Positions 16,237 to 25,677 of a stretch of DNA of 64,000 bases are shown in pieces. The notes under the pieces are model-generated. The model was given only the letters and a program-made list of their open reading frames with translations, was not told the DNA's origin and did not search any database. Within the stretch, counting starts at the first letter, position 1, and every line of letters begins with the position of its first letter. Origin of the DNA: Rhodobacter sp. GTDB lineage: Bacteria; Pseudomonadota; Alphaproteobacteria; Rhodobacterales; Rhodobacteraceae. A program made the position numbers and the translations under genes. The stretch spans positions 46,858-110,857 of the forward strand of contig JAIXRW010000059.1 in the NCBI GenBank assembly GCA_027484985.1. Reading direction: 5' to 3'.

Positions 16237-16715
16237 CAGCGTTCAGCCTCGACCAGCATGTTGATCCACAAATACAGAAACCCGATCCCGACCACGGCCC
16301 CCACCGCCACCAAGGCAGGCCCCTGCCCCAGAAATCCGGCAACCAGCCCGTTCAGCAGCATCAGCGGCGATACGGCAAGCATCGCCCAGAACAGCGCCAG
16401 CCGCGCCGAAAACCAGCTTCCCTTGCCCCCCAGCGCACGCGCGACCAGATGGCTGACCCCCGCAACCGCATAAAGCAGCAGCGGCAGCAGGAACACCGTC
16501 CCCATCAGCGCCCCGCCCATCCGCGCCTCGAACGGGATCGACGGATCAAAGAACGCCTCGCGTGACAGGCGCGGCCATTGCGCGACAAAGACCAGAATAC
16601 AGGCCCCCATCAGCGTGGCGACCGCACGGTCCTCGCGCGGGCCATCGGCCAGCTTGCGGCGGATCACACCGCGCGGGTCGCGCCATGACCGCAGCATATC
16701 CAGCGTGACGGCCAT
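16236..16715 (-). CDS. YIP1-family membrane protein (first copy)
   Basis: A 159-residue protein starting MAVTLDMLRSWRDPRGVIRR, followed by hydrophobic segments (VATLMGACILVFVAQWP, GGALMGTVFLLPLLLYAVAG, LALFWAMLAVSPLMLLNGLV, LVAVGAVVGIGFLYLWINML). This arrangement fits the YIP1/Yip1-domain family. The ATG at 16715 lies one base after the sufD stop; a longer reading to 16796 would run into sufD and is rejected. It is paired with a second YIP1 gene, and together they separate sufD from sufS. Confidence 0.8.
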   Translation of the reverse strand: MAVTLDMLRSWRDPRGVIRRKLADGPREDRAVATLMGACILVFVAQWPRLSREAFFDPSIPFEARMGGALMGTVFLLPLLLYAVAGVSHLVARALGGKGSWFSARLALFWAMLAVSPLMLLNGLVAGFLGQGPALVAVGAVVGIGFLYLWINMLVEAER

Positions 16716-16716
16716 G

Positions 16717-18002
16717 TCAGTGATCGTGCCGTGCCAGCCAGCCTTCCAGCCGGGCGCGGATATCTTCGGCAATGGCCTCGTCCTCGATCTCGGCAATCGC
16801 CTCGGCCAGAAAGGCCAGCACCAATAGCCCCTGCGCCTGCCGCATCGGCACCCCGCGCGACCGCAGATAGAACAAGGCCGTCTCGTCGATTGCGCCGCTG
16901 GTTGACCCGTGCGAGCATTTCACGTCATCGGCGTAGATTTCGAGTTCCGGCTTGGCCAGAAACTGGCTGTCGCCATCCAGCAGCAGCGACTGGCTGATCT
17001 GGTAGCCATCGGTCTTTTGCGCGCCCTGTTTGACCAGGATCTTGCCCTGGAACACGCCCACCGCGCCGTTCTTCAGCACCTTCTTGAACACCTGACGGCT
17101 TTCGCAGCGCTGGCCCGCATGGGTGACGAAAACGGTGTCGTCATGGTGAAAATTGCCATCCCCCACCGCAGCGCCCGCCACATGGGCCACGGCATCGTCA
17201 CCGGCCAGTTCGATCACCGCCTCGTTCCGCGTCAGCACGCCATTGGCGGTCAGGGTAAAGGATTTGAACAGCGCCCCTTCGGCCAGACGGGCAAAGATAT
17301 GCGTGACAGCGCGGCGTTCATGGTCGCGCCCTTGCGACCGGATGTGGTGGAAACGCCCGCCCTTGGCGACCTCGACCTCCATCACCTTGTTGAAGCGGGC
17401 GGCGGCGGGGCCATTTTCCAGAATGGTGATCTCGGCCCCGTCCTCGACCTTCACGCAATGATGCAGGATCGCATCGGAAACCTCTGACGCATGGTGATAA
17501 ATCAGCGAAACGGGGCGTGCTGCCTTGCCCGTGGCGCGGATCAGCACGCCATCGCTGGCAAAGGCGCTGTTCAGCGTGGCAAGCGGGCGTTCCACCGGCT
17601 GCTGCCCCCGCGCCTCAAGCACGCCATACAGCCCCTGCGCCCAATGGATATCGCGCGCACCAGCATCGCCCAGCCGTTCGATCTCGACCCCCGCCATGGC
17701 GGGGTCATCCGATTGCGCGGGGTCGAACACGCCATCGACGAAAACCAGCTTCAGCCGATCGATGCCGTGAAAGGTCATCGGTTCGTCATCGGCCTTGAAC
17801 AGCGCGGCCTTGGGGGCCGCGGCCACGGTCAGCGTGGAAGGGTCGGTATAGCGCCAGTATTCATCGCGCTTTCCCGGCAGGCCCATGGCCGACAGCCGCG
17901 CCAAGGCGCCTGCCCGCGCAGCCCCCAGCCAACCGCCGGGCGCAAAGGACAGCCCCGCGATCCGCGCGGCCAGCGCGTCCTGCTTTGCCGCAGCGACCGC
18001 CA

Positions 18003-18003
<1 letters not shown>
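16717..18003 (-). CDS. sufD: Fe-S cluster assembly protein SufD
   Basis: A 428-residue scaffold subunit that pairs with SufB and the ATPase SufC to build Fe-S clusters. The beta-helical core and the C-terminal signature DDVKCSHGSTSGAIDETALF with FYLRSRGVP are diagnostic. It is of normal length. The start ATG overlaps the sufC stop by one base (TGATG), so translation is coupled to keep SufC and SufD in proportion. The gene order sufB-sufC-sufD is conserved except for the inserted YbjQ-like gene. Confidence 0.96.
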
Positions 18004-18758
<755 letters not shown>

Positions 18759-18791
18759 CTTTTGTCCCGTCATTCCCTGGCCCCTCGGGCC

Positions 18792-19103
18792 TTATCCCAG
18801 TCTGACCGCCGTGCCGCTGGCCGAAACCATCAGCATCTGGCCGATCACCTCGTAATCCAGATCCACGCCCACCACGGCATTGGCCCCGCGCTTTGCCGCC
18901 TCGGCCTGCATTTCGTCCAGCGCGGTTTCGCGGGCATCCTTCAGCTTGGCCTCATAGGCACCCGACCGGCCGCCGATGATATCGGTCACGGACGCAAAGA
19001 TATCGCGCACGATATTGGCACCCATGATCGCCTCGCCGGTCACGATGCCAAGGTATTCGGCAATCTGATAGCCCTCGACCGAAGGCGTTGTCGTCACGAT
19101 CAT
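18792..19103 (-). CDS. YbjQ-like UPF0145 protein (heavy-metal-binding domain)
   Basis: A 103-residue protein of the UPF0145/YbjQ family (N-terminus [20 protein letters not shown] with [11 protein letters not shown], then [15 protein letters not shown], ending [13 protein letters not shown]). Family members form small pentameric or decameric rings of unknown function and are sometimes annotated as heavy-metal-binding. The gene sits between sufB and sufC in the same direction, a place where enterobacterial suf operons have nothing. Its start is set by the family N-terminus; an upstream in-frame reading into the sufB region is rejected. Confidence 0.88.
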   Translation of the reverse strand: MIVTTTPSVEGYQIAEYLGIVTGEAIMGANIVRDIFASVTDIIGGRSGAYEAKLKDARETALDEMQAEAAKRGANAVVGVDLDYEVIGQMLMVSASGTAVRLG

Positions 19104-19122
19104 GGCTTTCGCCCCCCACGGA

Positions 19123-20658
19123 TTACCCAACAGAACCCTCAAGGCTGATCGCGACCAAGGATTGCGCCTCCATGGCAAATTCCATCGGCAGCGCCTGCAA
19201 CACTTCCTTGCAGAACCCGTTCACCACCAGCGCCACGGCCTCTTCCTCGTCCATCCCGCGCGAACGGCAATAGAACAGCTGGTCCTCGTCCACCTTCGAC
19301 GTCGTCGCCTCGTGTTCCACGCGGCTCGAATTGTTCTTCACCTCGATGTAAGGCACCGTATGCGCCCCGCATTTGTCACCGATCAGCAGGCTGTCGCATT
19401 GCGTATAGTTGCGGGAATTCGTGGCCTTGGGGTGCATCGAAACCAGCCCCCGATAGGTATTCTGCGCCCGCCCCGCCGAAATACCCTTCGACACGATCCG
19501 CGATTTGGTGTTCTTGCCCAGATGCACCATCTTGGTGCCGGTATCGGCCTGCTGGGCATTGTTGGCGATGGCGATGGAGTAGAACTCGCCCTGGCTGTCA
19601 TCGCCACGCAAAATACAGGACGGGTATTTCCAGGTGATCGCAGACCCCGTTTCCACCTGTGTCCACATCACCTTTGACCGGTGGCCCCGGCAATCGGCCC
19701 GCTTGGTGACAAAGTTGTAAATCCCGCCCAGCCCGTTCTCGTCGCCCGGATACCAGTTCTGCACGGTGGAATACTTCACCTCGGCATCGTCAAGGATCAC
19801 GATCTCGACCACCGCCGCATGCAGTTGGTTCGTGTCGCGCTTGGGCGCGGTGCAGCCCTCAAGATAGCTGACATAAGCCCCCTTGTCGGCAATGATCAGC
19901 GTCCGCTCGAACTGCCCCGTATTCTCGGCATTGATCCGGAAATAGGTCGAAAGCTCCATCGGGCAGCGTACGCCCTCGGGGATATAGACGAAGGACCCGT
20001 CCGAAAACACGGCGCTATTGAGCGTGGCAAAGAAATTGTCCGACTGCGGCACGACCGAACCAAGGTATTTCTTCACCAGTTCGGGATGTTCCCGCACCGC
20101 TTCGGAAATCGAACAGAAGATCACCCCCGCCTTGGCCAGTTCGGCCTTGAACGTGGTGCCGACCGACACGCTATCAAAAACCGCATCCACCGCGACCTTG
20201 CGCTCGCCCGCCTCTTCCGCGCCTTCGACCCCGGCAAGGATCAGCTGTTCCTTCAGCGGGATACCCAGCTTGGCATAGGTGGCCAAAAGCTTGGGGTCCA
20301 CATCGTCAAGGCTTTTGGGCTTCACCGCCATGCTTTTGGGCGAGGCGTAATAGAACTGGTCCTGATAATCGATCGCCGGATAGTTCAGCATGGCCCAATG
20401 CGGCTCTTCCATCTGGACCCAGCGGCGATAGGCCGCCAACCGCCAGTCAAGCATCCAGTCCGGTTCGCCGTTCTTTTGCGAAATCAGCCGAACGATATCT
20501 TCGGACAGGCCCTTCGGGGCATAGTCCATCTCGATCTCGGTTTCCCAGCCGTATTTGTACTTGCCGGCCATGGCCTGCACGGTCTCGATCGTCTCGCGGT
20601 CAACGCCTTCGCGGACCTCGGTTTCGTCAAGCACGGCATCGGTGGCAAGTTCGGTCAT
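19123..20658 (-). CDS. sufB: Fe-S cluster assembly protein SufB
   Basis: A 511-residue scaffold protein on which Fe-S clusters form with sulfur from SufS. Diagnostic segments are [58 protein letters not shown] (with the cysteine thought to accept sulfur) and the C-terminal [20 protein letters not shown]. The ATG at 20658 is preceded by GAGGAGA; upstream in-frame codons belong to the desulfurase gene on the same strand and are not similar to SufB. Confidence 0.97.
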   Translation of the reverse strand: MTELATDAVLDETEVREGVDRETIETVQAMAGKYKYGWETEIEMDYAPKGLSEDIVRLISQKNGEPDWMLDWRLAAYRRWVQMEEPHWAMLNYPAIDYQDQFYYASPKSMAVKPKSLDDVDPKLLATYAKLGIPLKEQLILAGVEGAEEAGERKVAVDAVFDSVSVGTTFKAELAKAGVIFCSISEAVREHPELVKKYLGSVVPQSDNFFATLNSAVFSDGSFVYIPEGVRCPMELSTYFRINAENTGQFERTLIIADKGAYVSYLEGCTAPKRDTNQLHAAVVEIVILDDAEVKYSTVQNWYPGDENGLGGIYNFVTKRADCRGHRSKVMWTQVETGSAITWKYPSCILRGDDSQGEFYSIAIANNAQQADTGTKMVHLGKNTKSRIVSKGISAGRAQNTYRGLVSMHPKATNSRNYTQCDSLLIGDKCGAHTVPYIEVKNNSSRVEHEATTSKVDEDQLFYCRSRGMDEEEAVALVVNGFCKEVLQALPMEFAMEAQSLVAISLEGSVG

Positions 20659-20695
20659 CACTCTCTCCTCGGGCAGCACGCCGCCGCGTTTCTTC

Positions 20696-21715
20696 TCAGG
20701 CGACCCGCGCACGGGCCTTGGCATATTGCGCCGACCAGACATCGGCAAAGCGCAGCACCTGCGCCTTCGTCGTCGTCGGGCCCAGCGAGATGCGGATGGC
20801 CTGCGCCGCCTGCCCCCCGTCGAACCCCATCGCGCGCAGCACGCGGCTTTCGCGCACCTTGCCGCTGGAACAGGCCGAGCCTGCCGAAATGGCAAACCCC
20901 GCAAGGTCCATCGCCATCACCTGCGTCTCGCCCTTCCAGCCGGGCGCGATCAGGCTTAGCGTGTTGGGCAGGCGCGGCCCGCCTTTTCCGACTGAAATAG
21001 TATTGTTTGAACCCGAGGCCAAGGCCGTTTCTAGAATATTTCTAAGTTCGGCCACGCCGTCCCACACGCCATCGGCCAGATCGCGCTGCGCCGCTTCCGC
21101 CGCAGCCCCCATGCCGGCGATGCCCACGATGTTCTCGGTCCCCGCACGGCGGCCCATTTCCTGCCCGCCCCCCGTCAGCAGCGCCGGAACCTCGAACCCG
21201 TCGCGCACGATCAACGCGCCCACCCCCTTCGGCCCGCCGAATTTATGGGCCGAGATGATGGCCATATCCGCCCCCGACCAGCCAAAGGCAAAAGGCACCT
21301 TGCCCACCGCCTGCACGATATCGAGCATGACCGGCCCGTCATGCGCGGGCGCCTCGGCAATCACCCCCGTCTCGTTATTGGCATAGCCCCAAGCCAGCAC
21401 GGCAACGCCCTGCCCCGCCCGCCGCTGCGACCACAGGCAATCATGCGCCGTCGGGTCCACCTCGACGGCACCGAACCCCCGCAGCACGGCGGCCGCCTCG
21501 GTCGCACCACTGGTGAACACCACCTCGGCAGGCTTGCAGCCCACCGCTTCCGCCACCTGCACCCGCGCCTTTTCCACCAGCGCCTTCGCCGCCCGCCCCT
21601 CGGCATGCACCGAAGACGGGTTGCCCGCCACATCCATCGCCGCAATCATCGCCGCCCGCGCCTCGGACCGCAGCGGCGTGGTGGCGTTCCAGTCAAGATA
21701 AACCCGCTCCCTCAC
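20696..21715 (-). CDS. IscS/NifS-like cysteine desulfurase
   Basis: A 339-residue class V aminotransferase-fold PLP enzyme. Lys158 in [11 protein letters not shown] is the expected PLP lysine, and Cys282 in [10 protein letters not shown] is the catalytic cysteine. The short, flexible SACSSGK loop is that of group I (IscS/NifS) desulfurases, unlike SufS at the end of the same operon. It is shorter than E. coli IscS (404 residues), with a compact middle region. It should supply sulfur for SufB and perhaps for tRNA thiolation. Its gene lies between iscR and sufB, and a GC-rich palindrome separates it from iscR. Confidence 0.92.
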   Translation of the reverse strand: MRERVYLDWNATTPLRSEARAAMIAAMDVAGNPSSVHAEGRAAKALVEKARVQVAEAVGCKPAEVVFTSGATEAAAVLRGFGAVEVDPTAHDCLWSQRRAGQGVAVLAWGYANNETGVIAEAPAHDGPVMLDIVQAVGKVPFAFGWSGADMAIISAHKFGGPKGVGALIVRDGFEVPALLTGGGQEMGRRAGTENIVGIAGMGAAAEAAQRDLADGVWDGVAELRNILETALASGSNNTISVGKGGPRLPNTLSLIAPGWKGETQVMAMDLAGFAISAGSACSSGKVRESRVLRAMGFDGGQAAQAIRISLGPTTTKAQVLRFADVWSAQYAKARARVA

Positions 21716-21739
21716 GCCCCGCCCCCATTTTCTGCCCGC

Positions 21740-21792
21740 AAATATCCTCGGGGGGAGGCGCGGAACGCGCCGTGGGGGGCAGACAGCCCCCC
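21740..21792. repeat. AAATATCC-type element with two GC hairpins
   Basis: AAATATCCTCGGGGGG is followed by hairpin GGCGCG (21757-21762)/CGCGCC (21766-21771) and hairpin GGGGGGC (21774-21780)/GCCCCCC (21786-21792). It lies between iscR and the IscS-like gene inside one operon. It resembles the AAATACTCC-plus-G-run element at 43259-43382. Confidence 0.7.
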
Positions 21793-21808
21793 TCTTGTGC
21801 GGCAGCGG

Positions 21809-22282
21809 TCACGCATTCTCGTCCACCACATCCACCACACGGAACAGCGCAGGCACGGCGGGGCATGGCGTCATCTGGTTGCCGATCACATCCGACAGCC
21901 GCGTCTGGTGCAAAAACACATAGACCTGCGCCGAAAGCCCCTCCCACAGCCGGTTGGTCAGGCTCTGCGCCCGCGTCCCCGACACGCCGCCCGAAACGCC
22001 CGCCCCCGTATGCAGCGCATCGACCGTCTCATCCACCGCCTCCATCACATCGGAAATTCTTATCGCATCGGGGCTTTTCGCCAGCTTGTAACCGCCCCCC
22101 GGCCCGCGCACCGCCTCGACCAGCCCCGCCCGCCGCAACTTGACGAACAGCTGTTCCAGATAAGGCAGGCTGATATCCTGCCGCTTGGCCACCGCCGCCA
22201 GGGACACCAGATCATCCCCCCGCGCCAGCGCCAGATCGGCCAAAGCCACCATCGCATAGCGCCCCTTGGTCGAGAGTTTCAT
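21809..22282 (-). CDS. iscR: Rrf2-family regulator IscR, single-cysteine type
   Basis: A 157-residue Rrf2 protein with the IscR N-terminus MKLSTKGRYAMVALADLALA, a winged helix (ISLPYLEQLFVKLRRAGLVEA) and GGGYKLAKSPDAI. It should repress the suf operon it heads according to Fe-S status. The three cysteines that hold the cluster in E. coli IscR (92, 98, 104) are absent: residues 91-107 read HTGAGVSGGVSGTRAQS. The only cysteine is Cys140. A single-cysteine IscR with a different cluster ligation has been described in Rhodobacter sphaeroides, which fits. The ATG at 22282 matches the family. Confidence 0.93.
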   Translation of the reverse strand: MKLSTKGRYAMVALADLALARGDDLVSLAAVAKRQDISLPYLEQLFVKLRRAGLVEAVRGPGGGYKLAKSPDAIRISDVMEAVDETVDALHTGAGVSGGVSGTRAQSLTNRLWEGLSAQVYVFLHQTRLSDVIGNQMTPCPAVPALFRVVDVVDENA

Positions 22283-22366
22283 AGCCCTGCCCCGCAAAAA
22301 CATTGACGCCAAGGCATCGGCCCATTACCTGAAACCGACCCCGCTGGGCGCGCAGATCAGCCGCCC

Positions 22367-22383
22367 TTTGGAATGGTTCTAAA
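22367..22383. promoter_or_regulatory. Irr-box-like (ICE) inverted repeat
   Basis: TTTGGAA-TGG-TTCTAAA is a 7-3-7 inverted repeat with one mismatch. It closely resembles the iron-control element TTTAGAA-N3-TTCTAAA bound by Irr in alphaproteobacteria. It lies 85 bases before iscR and 53 bases before the divergent hydrolase gene, so either or both could be controlled by iron/heme status. Confidence 0.6.
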
Positions 22384-22435
22384 TTACCCTAGCGATTTCG
22401 TCAACAAATCGCTCTTGGAAAGACAGGCGCGACGC

Positions 22436-23095
22436 ATGCCCGAAGTCATTTTCGCCGGCCCCGAAGGCCGTCTCGAAGGCCGCTACCACCCGCAAAAAGA
22501 CCGTGACGCGCCGATCGCCATCGTGCTGCATCCGCATCCGCAATATGGCGGCACGATGAACAACAAGGTCGTGTATAACCTGCACTACGCCTTCTACAAT
22601 CTGGGCTTCACCGTGCTGCGCTTCAACTTCCGCGGCGTGGGCCGGTCACAGGGCGAATACGATCAGGGCATCGGCGAATTGTCCGACGCGGCCTCGGCGC
22701 TCGACTACCTCCAGTCGATGAACCAGAACGCGAAACATTGCTGGGTCGCGGGCTTCTCCTTCGGCGCCTGGATCGGCATGCAGCTTCTGATGCGCCGCCC
22801 CGAGATTACGGGCTTCATCTCGGTCGCCCCGCCCGCCAACATGTATGACTTCTCCTTCCTCGCCCCCTGCCCCTCATCCGGCCTCATCATCAACGGCACC
22901 GCCGACCGCGTGGCCCCGCCCAAGGATACGAAATCGCTGGTGTCCAAACTGCACGAACAAAAGGGCATCACCATCACCCACACCGAAATCGAGGGCGCCG
23001 ACCACTTCTTCAAGGACGAAGAGGCGCATATGAAACCGATGATCGATACGGTCTCCACCTATGTGCGCCGCCGTCTGGGCGAAGGGTCGCGCTGA
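22436..23095 (+). CDS. Alpha/beta hydrolase
   Basis: A 219-residue serine hydrolase of the alpha/beta fold. The visible elements are an HPHPQYGGTMNN oxyanion-type loop, LRFNFRGVGRSQGEYD, the nucleophile elbow GFSFGAW, and a C-terminal GADHFF with the likely catalytic histidine. Similar compact proteins are common in Rhodobacteraceae with no assigned substrate. The ATG at 22436 is chosen because the family starts MPEVIF; an in-frame ATG at 22373 would overlap the Irr-like site. It is followed after two bases by a small-protein gene and an HD-domain gene, forming an operon. Confidence 0.85.
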   Translation: MPEVIFAGPEGRLEGRYHPQKDRDAPIAIVLHPHPQYGGTMNNKVVYNLHYAFYNLGFTVLRFNFRGVGRSQGEYDQGIGELSDAASALDYLQSMNQNAKHCWVAGFSFGAWIGMQLLMRRPEITGFISVAPPANMYDFSFLAPCPSSGLIINGTADRVAPPKDTKSLVSKLHEQKGITITHTEIEGADHFFKDEEAHMKPMIDTVSTYVRRRLGEGSR

Positions 23096-23097
23096 TC

Positions 23098-23361
23098 ATG
23101 GGCGTGGTCGAAGACCTTGCCGACGGGCTGGCGCGCGATGTGCTGGCCGCTCAGGGCGAGCTTGACGATGACCGCTTCTACGAAAAGGTGTCCAAGGTGC
23201 TGGGCGAATTGTCGCCCACCACGCAAGAGGCCTTCATGACCGCCATTCGCGTCCGCTTGGCCGAAAAGCGCGGGCGCGAATTTCTTGACCGCTCGCTCAA
23301 GGCCAAGCGCGGTCAAGGCACCGCCCCCATCGCCCCCCGCGGCCCCGATACCGGCCATTGA
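23098..23361 (+). CDS. Small conserved-looking protein of unknown function
   Basis: An 87-residue, mostly helical acidic-to-basic protein (MGVVEDLADGLARDVLAAQG, then DDRFYEKVSKVLGELSPTTQ and IRVRLAEKRGREFLDRSL). It starts two bases after the hydrolase stop, and its own TGA lies one base before the GTG of the HD gene, so it is embedded in a tight operon. The GC-rich codon pattern matches its neighbours, supporting real coding. I do not recognise a domain. Confidence 0.75.
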   Translation: MGVVEDLADGLARDVLAAQGELDDDRFYEKVSKVLGELSPTTQEAFMTAIRVRLAEKRGREFLDRSLKAKRGQGTAPIAPRGPDTGH

Positions 23362-23362
23362 C

Positions 23363-23947
23363 GTGACCGACCGGCTGGCCGCGCAATTCGCCTTTCTGAA
23401 CGAAGCCGACCGCCTGAAATCGGTCCTGCGCGCCACCACCCTGTGCGATGGATCGCGGCCCGAAAACTCGGGCGAACACAGCTGGCATCTGGCGCTTTAC
23501 GCCATGGTTCTGGCCGATCAGGCCGGCACGGGCGTCAATATCGACCGCGTTATCCGCATGCTGTTGATCCACGACCTTGTGGAAATCGACGTGGGCGATG
23601 TGCCGATCCATTCCAAGGGCGGCACCGCCCATGCAAGCACCGAAACCCAAGCCGCCGAACAGGCCGCCGCCGCCCGCATCTTCGGCCTGCTCCCCCCCGA
23701 CCAGGCCGCCGCCTTCCGCGCCCTGTGGGACGAATTCGAAGCTGCCGAAACGCCCGATGCCGTGTTCGCCAAAAGCCTCGACCGCGTGCAACCCGTCATG
23801 GCGAACCTCGCTTCGGGCGGCGGCACATGGATCACCTATAACGTCACCGCCGAACAGCTCGAATCCCGCGTAGGTGCCAAGATCGCCCGTGGCGCGCCCC
23901 GCCTTTGGGAATGGGTCAAGGCCCAAACGGCCCGCTTCTTTGGCTGA
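23363..23947 (+). CDS. HD-domain phosphohydrolase (YfbR/HDDC2-like)
   Basis: A 194-residue HD-superfamily protein. The metal ligands are visible as His in SGEHSWHLALYA, and His-Asp in LLIHDLVEIDVGDVPIH, followed by a conserved Asp in FAKSLDRVQPVMAN. The sequence resembles the HDDC2/YfbR branch, which includes 5'-deoxynucleotidases that dephosphorylate dNMPs. A GTG at 23363, one base after the upstream stop, is the likely start; the in-frame ATG at 23285 would overlap the small-protein gene. It is the last gene of the three-gene operon and is followed by palindrome block 2. Confidence 0.85.
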   Translation: MTDRLAAQFAFLNEADRLKSVLRATTLCDGSRPENSGEHSWHLALYAMVLADQAGTGVNIDRVIRMLLIHDLVEIDVGDVPIHSKGGTAHASTETQAAEQAAAARIFGLLPPDQAAAFRALWDEFEAAETPDAVFAKSLDRVQPVMANLASGGGTWITYNVTAEQLESRVGAKIARGAPRLWEWVKAQTARFFG

Positions 23948-23955
23948 TCGCGCAA

Positions 23956-24073
23956 GCGAAGTCTGACACAGACTTCGCGCCGGAATTTGACGCAAATTCC
24001 GCCCGCCCTTCACCACCCGTCCCGCCCCGATTTTTGCGTCAAAAATCGTCGCGGAATTTGCGCCAAATTCCGC
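23956..24073. repeat. Palindrome block 2 of the TGACGCA-apex hairpin family
   Basis: The same four-hairpin order as block 1: A' GCGAAGTCTG (23956-23965)/CAGACTTCGC (23969-23978), B' CGGAATTTG (23981-23989)/CAAATTCCG (23993-24001), C' CGATTTTTG (24028-24036)/CAAAAATCG (24040-24048), D' GCGGAATTTG (24051-24060)/CAAATTCCGC (24064-24073). C' has different stem bases from C of block 1 but stays complementary. It is situated between the HD gene and icd, both on the + strand. Confidence 0.9.
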
Positions 24074-24108
24074 CCGCCTCCGACAACACCTCAACCTGCG
24101 GCAATTCG

Positions 24109-24124
24109 GTATGCCGTTGCATAC
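24109..24124. promoter_or_regulatory. Short palindrome upstream of icd
   Basis: GTATGC-CGTT-GCATAC is a perfect 6-4-6 inverted repeat about 70 bases before icd. A weak promoter (TTCCCA, 17 bases, TATAGC) can be drawn just downstream, so this could be an operator. Confidence 0.4.
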
Positions 24125-24193
24125 AACGCTTCCCAAGCCCGCCCTTTTCCGCTATAGCGCCCGCAATCGAATCCAATCGCAAAGGGGCCGGAC

Positions 24194-25408
24194 ATGACCA
24201 AGATCAAGGTGGCAAACCCCGTCGTCGAACTCGACGGCGACGAGATGACCCGCATCATCTGGGATTTCATCAAGCAGAAACTCATCCTGCCCTATCTCGA
24301 CATCGACCTGAAATACTACGACCTCGGCATCGAGGAACGTGACCGCACCAACGACCAGATCACCATCGACGCCGCCCATGCCATCAAGCAATACGGCGTG
24401 GGCGTGAAATGCGCGACGATCACACCGGATGAGCAGCGGGTCGAGGAATTCAACCTCAAACAGATGTGGAAATCGCCCAACGGCACGATCCGCAACATCC
24501 TCGGCGGCGTGATCTTCCGCGAACCGATCATCTGCAAGAACGTGCCGCGCCTCGTTCCGGGCTGGACCCAACCCATCGTCGTGGGGCGCCACGCCTTTGG
24601 CGACCAGTATCGCGCCACCGATTTCCGCTTCCCCGGCGCGGGCAAGCTGACGCTGAAATTCGTGGGCGAAGACGGTCAGGTCATCGAACGCGAGGTGTTT
24701 AACGCCCCCTCGGCCGGTGTGGTCATGGGCATGTATAACCTTGACGATTCGATCATCGATTTCGCCCGCTCCTCCTTCAACTACGGGCTGATGAAGGGCT
24801 GGCCGGTTTACCTCTCGACCAAGAACACCATCCTCAAGGCCTATGATGGCCGCTTCAAGGACCTCTTCGCCAAGGTCTATGCCGAAGAATTCGAAGACCA
24901 GTTCAAGGCCAAGGGCATCCATTACGAACACCGCCTGATCGATGACATGGTGGCTTCCGCGATGAAATGGTCGGGCGGCTATGTCTGGGCCTGCAAGAAC
25001 TATGACGGCGATGTGCAGTCCGACACCGTGGCCCAGGGCTTCGGCTCGCTCGGCCTGATGACCAGCGTGCTGATGACCCCCGATGGCAAGGTGGTCGAGG
25101 CCGAAGCCGCCCACGGCACCGTGACGCGCCACTACCGCGAACACCAAAAGGGCAAGGCGACCTCGACCAACTCGATCGCCTCGATCTTCGCCTGGACCGG
25201 TGGCCTCAAGCACCGCGCCAAGCTTGACGACAACGCGCAGCTGATGCGCTTTGCCACCACGCTGGAAAAGGTGACGGTTGATACGGTCGAAGACGGCTTC
25301 ATGACCAAAGACCTCGCCCTGCTGGTGGGCCCCGACCAGAAATGGCTGACCACCATTGGCTATCTGGAAAAGGTGGATGAATACCTCAACAAGGCGCTGG
25401 CGGGCTGA
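24194..25408 (+). CDS. icd: NADP-dependent isocitrate dehydrogenase
   Basis: A 404-residue TCA-cycle enzyme converting isocitrate and NADP+ to 2-oxoglutarate, CO2 and NADPH. It belongs to the eukaryote-like type II dimeric family, shown by the N-terminus [60 protein letters not shown] and [17 protein letters not shown]. The length is typical. The ATG follows GGGGCCGGAC. It is monocistronic: palindrome block 2 precedes it and a strong hairpin follows. Confidence 0.98.
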   Translation: MTKIKVANPVVELDGDEMTRIIWDFIKQKLILPYLDIDLKYYDLGIEERDRTNDQITIDAAHAIKQYGVGVKCATITPDEQRVEEFNLKQMWKSPNGTIRNILGGVIFREPIICKNVPRLVPGWTQPIVVGRHAFGDQYRATDFRFPGAGKLTLKFVGEDGQVIEREVFNAPSAGVVMGMYNLDDSIIDFARSSFNYGLMKGWPVYLSTKNTILKAYDGRFKDLFAKVYAEEFEDQFKAKGIHYEHRLIDDMVASAMKWSGGYVWACKNYDGDVQSDTVAQGFGSLGLMTSVLMTPDGKVVEAEAAHGTVTRHYREHQKGKATSTNSIASIFAWTGGLKHRAKLDDNAQLMRFATTLEKVTVDTVEDGFMTKDLALLVGPDQKWLTTIGYLEKVDEYLNKALAG

Positions 25409-25428
25409 TCGCAGGCACCGCGCAATCA

Positions 25429-25457
25429 GGGGCCGAAGCCGCCGCTTCGGCCCCTTT
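25429..25457 (+). terminator. Terminator of icd
   Basis: GGGGCCGAAGC (25429-25439) and GCTTCGGCCCC (25444-25454) form a perfect 11-bp stem with a CGCC loop, followed by TTTCA. It lies 21 bases after the icd stop. Confidence 0.8.
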
Positions 25458-25677
25458 CACATGCCATCAACCGGCGCATCGTGACTGTCTTGCAAAGATT
25501 GCCATCGCGTTAACGCGCCGTTTCAAAAGTGTGCATCGTTTGTGCATGGCACATTTGCCGGAATGACGCGCCTTTTTGGTCCGGCCCCATCTTGCTTTGA
25601 CGCTGCACTAGCCAACAGCCCCTAAACCCTGTATGGCCCTCGCAACCGCAGAAAACCGTATGAAAGAGACCTCCCCG

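Noticed and set aside
25563..25625. Twenty-residue possible leader peptide before typA
   Set aside because: An ATG with a weak GGA before it and no run of a regulatory amino acid, no attenuator hairpin after it; not better than chance.
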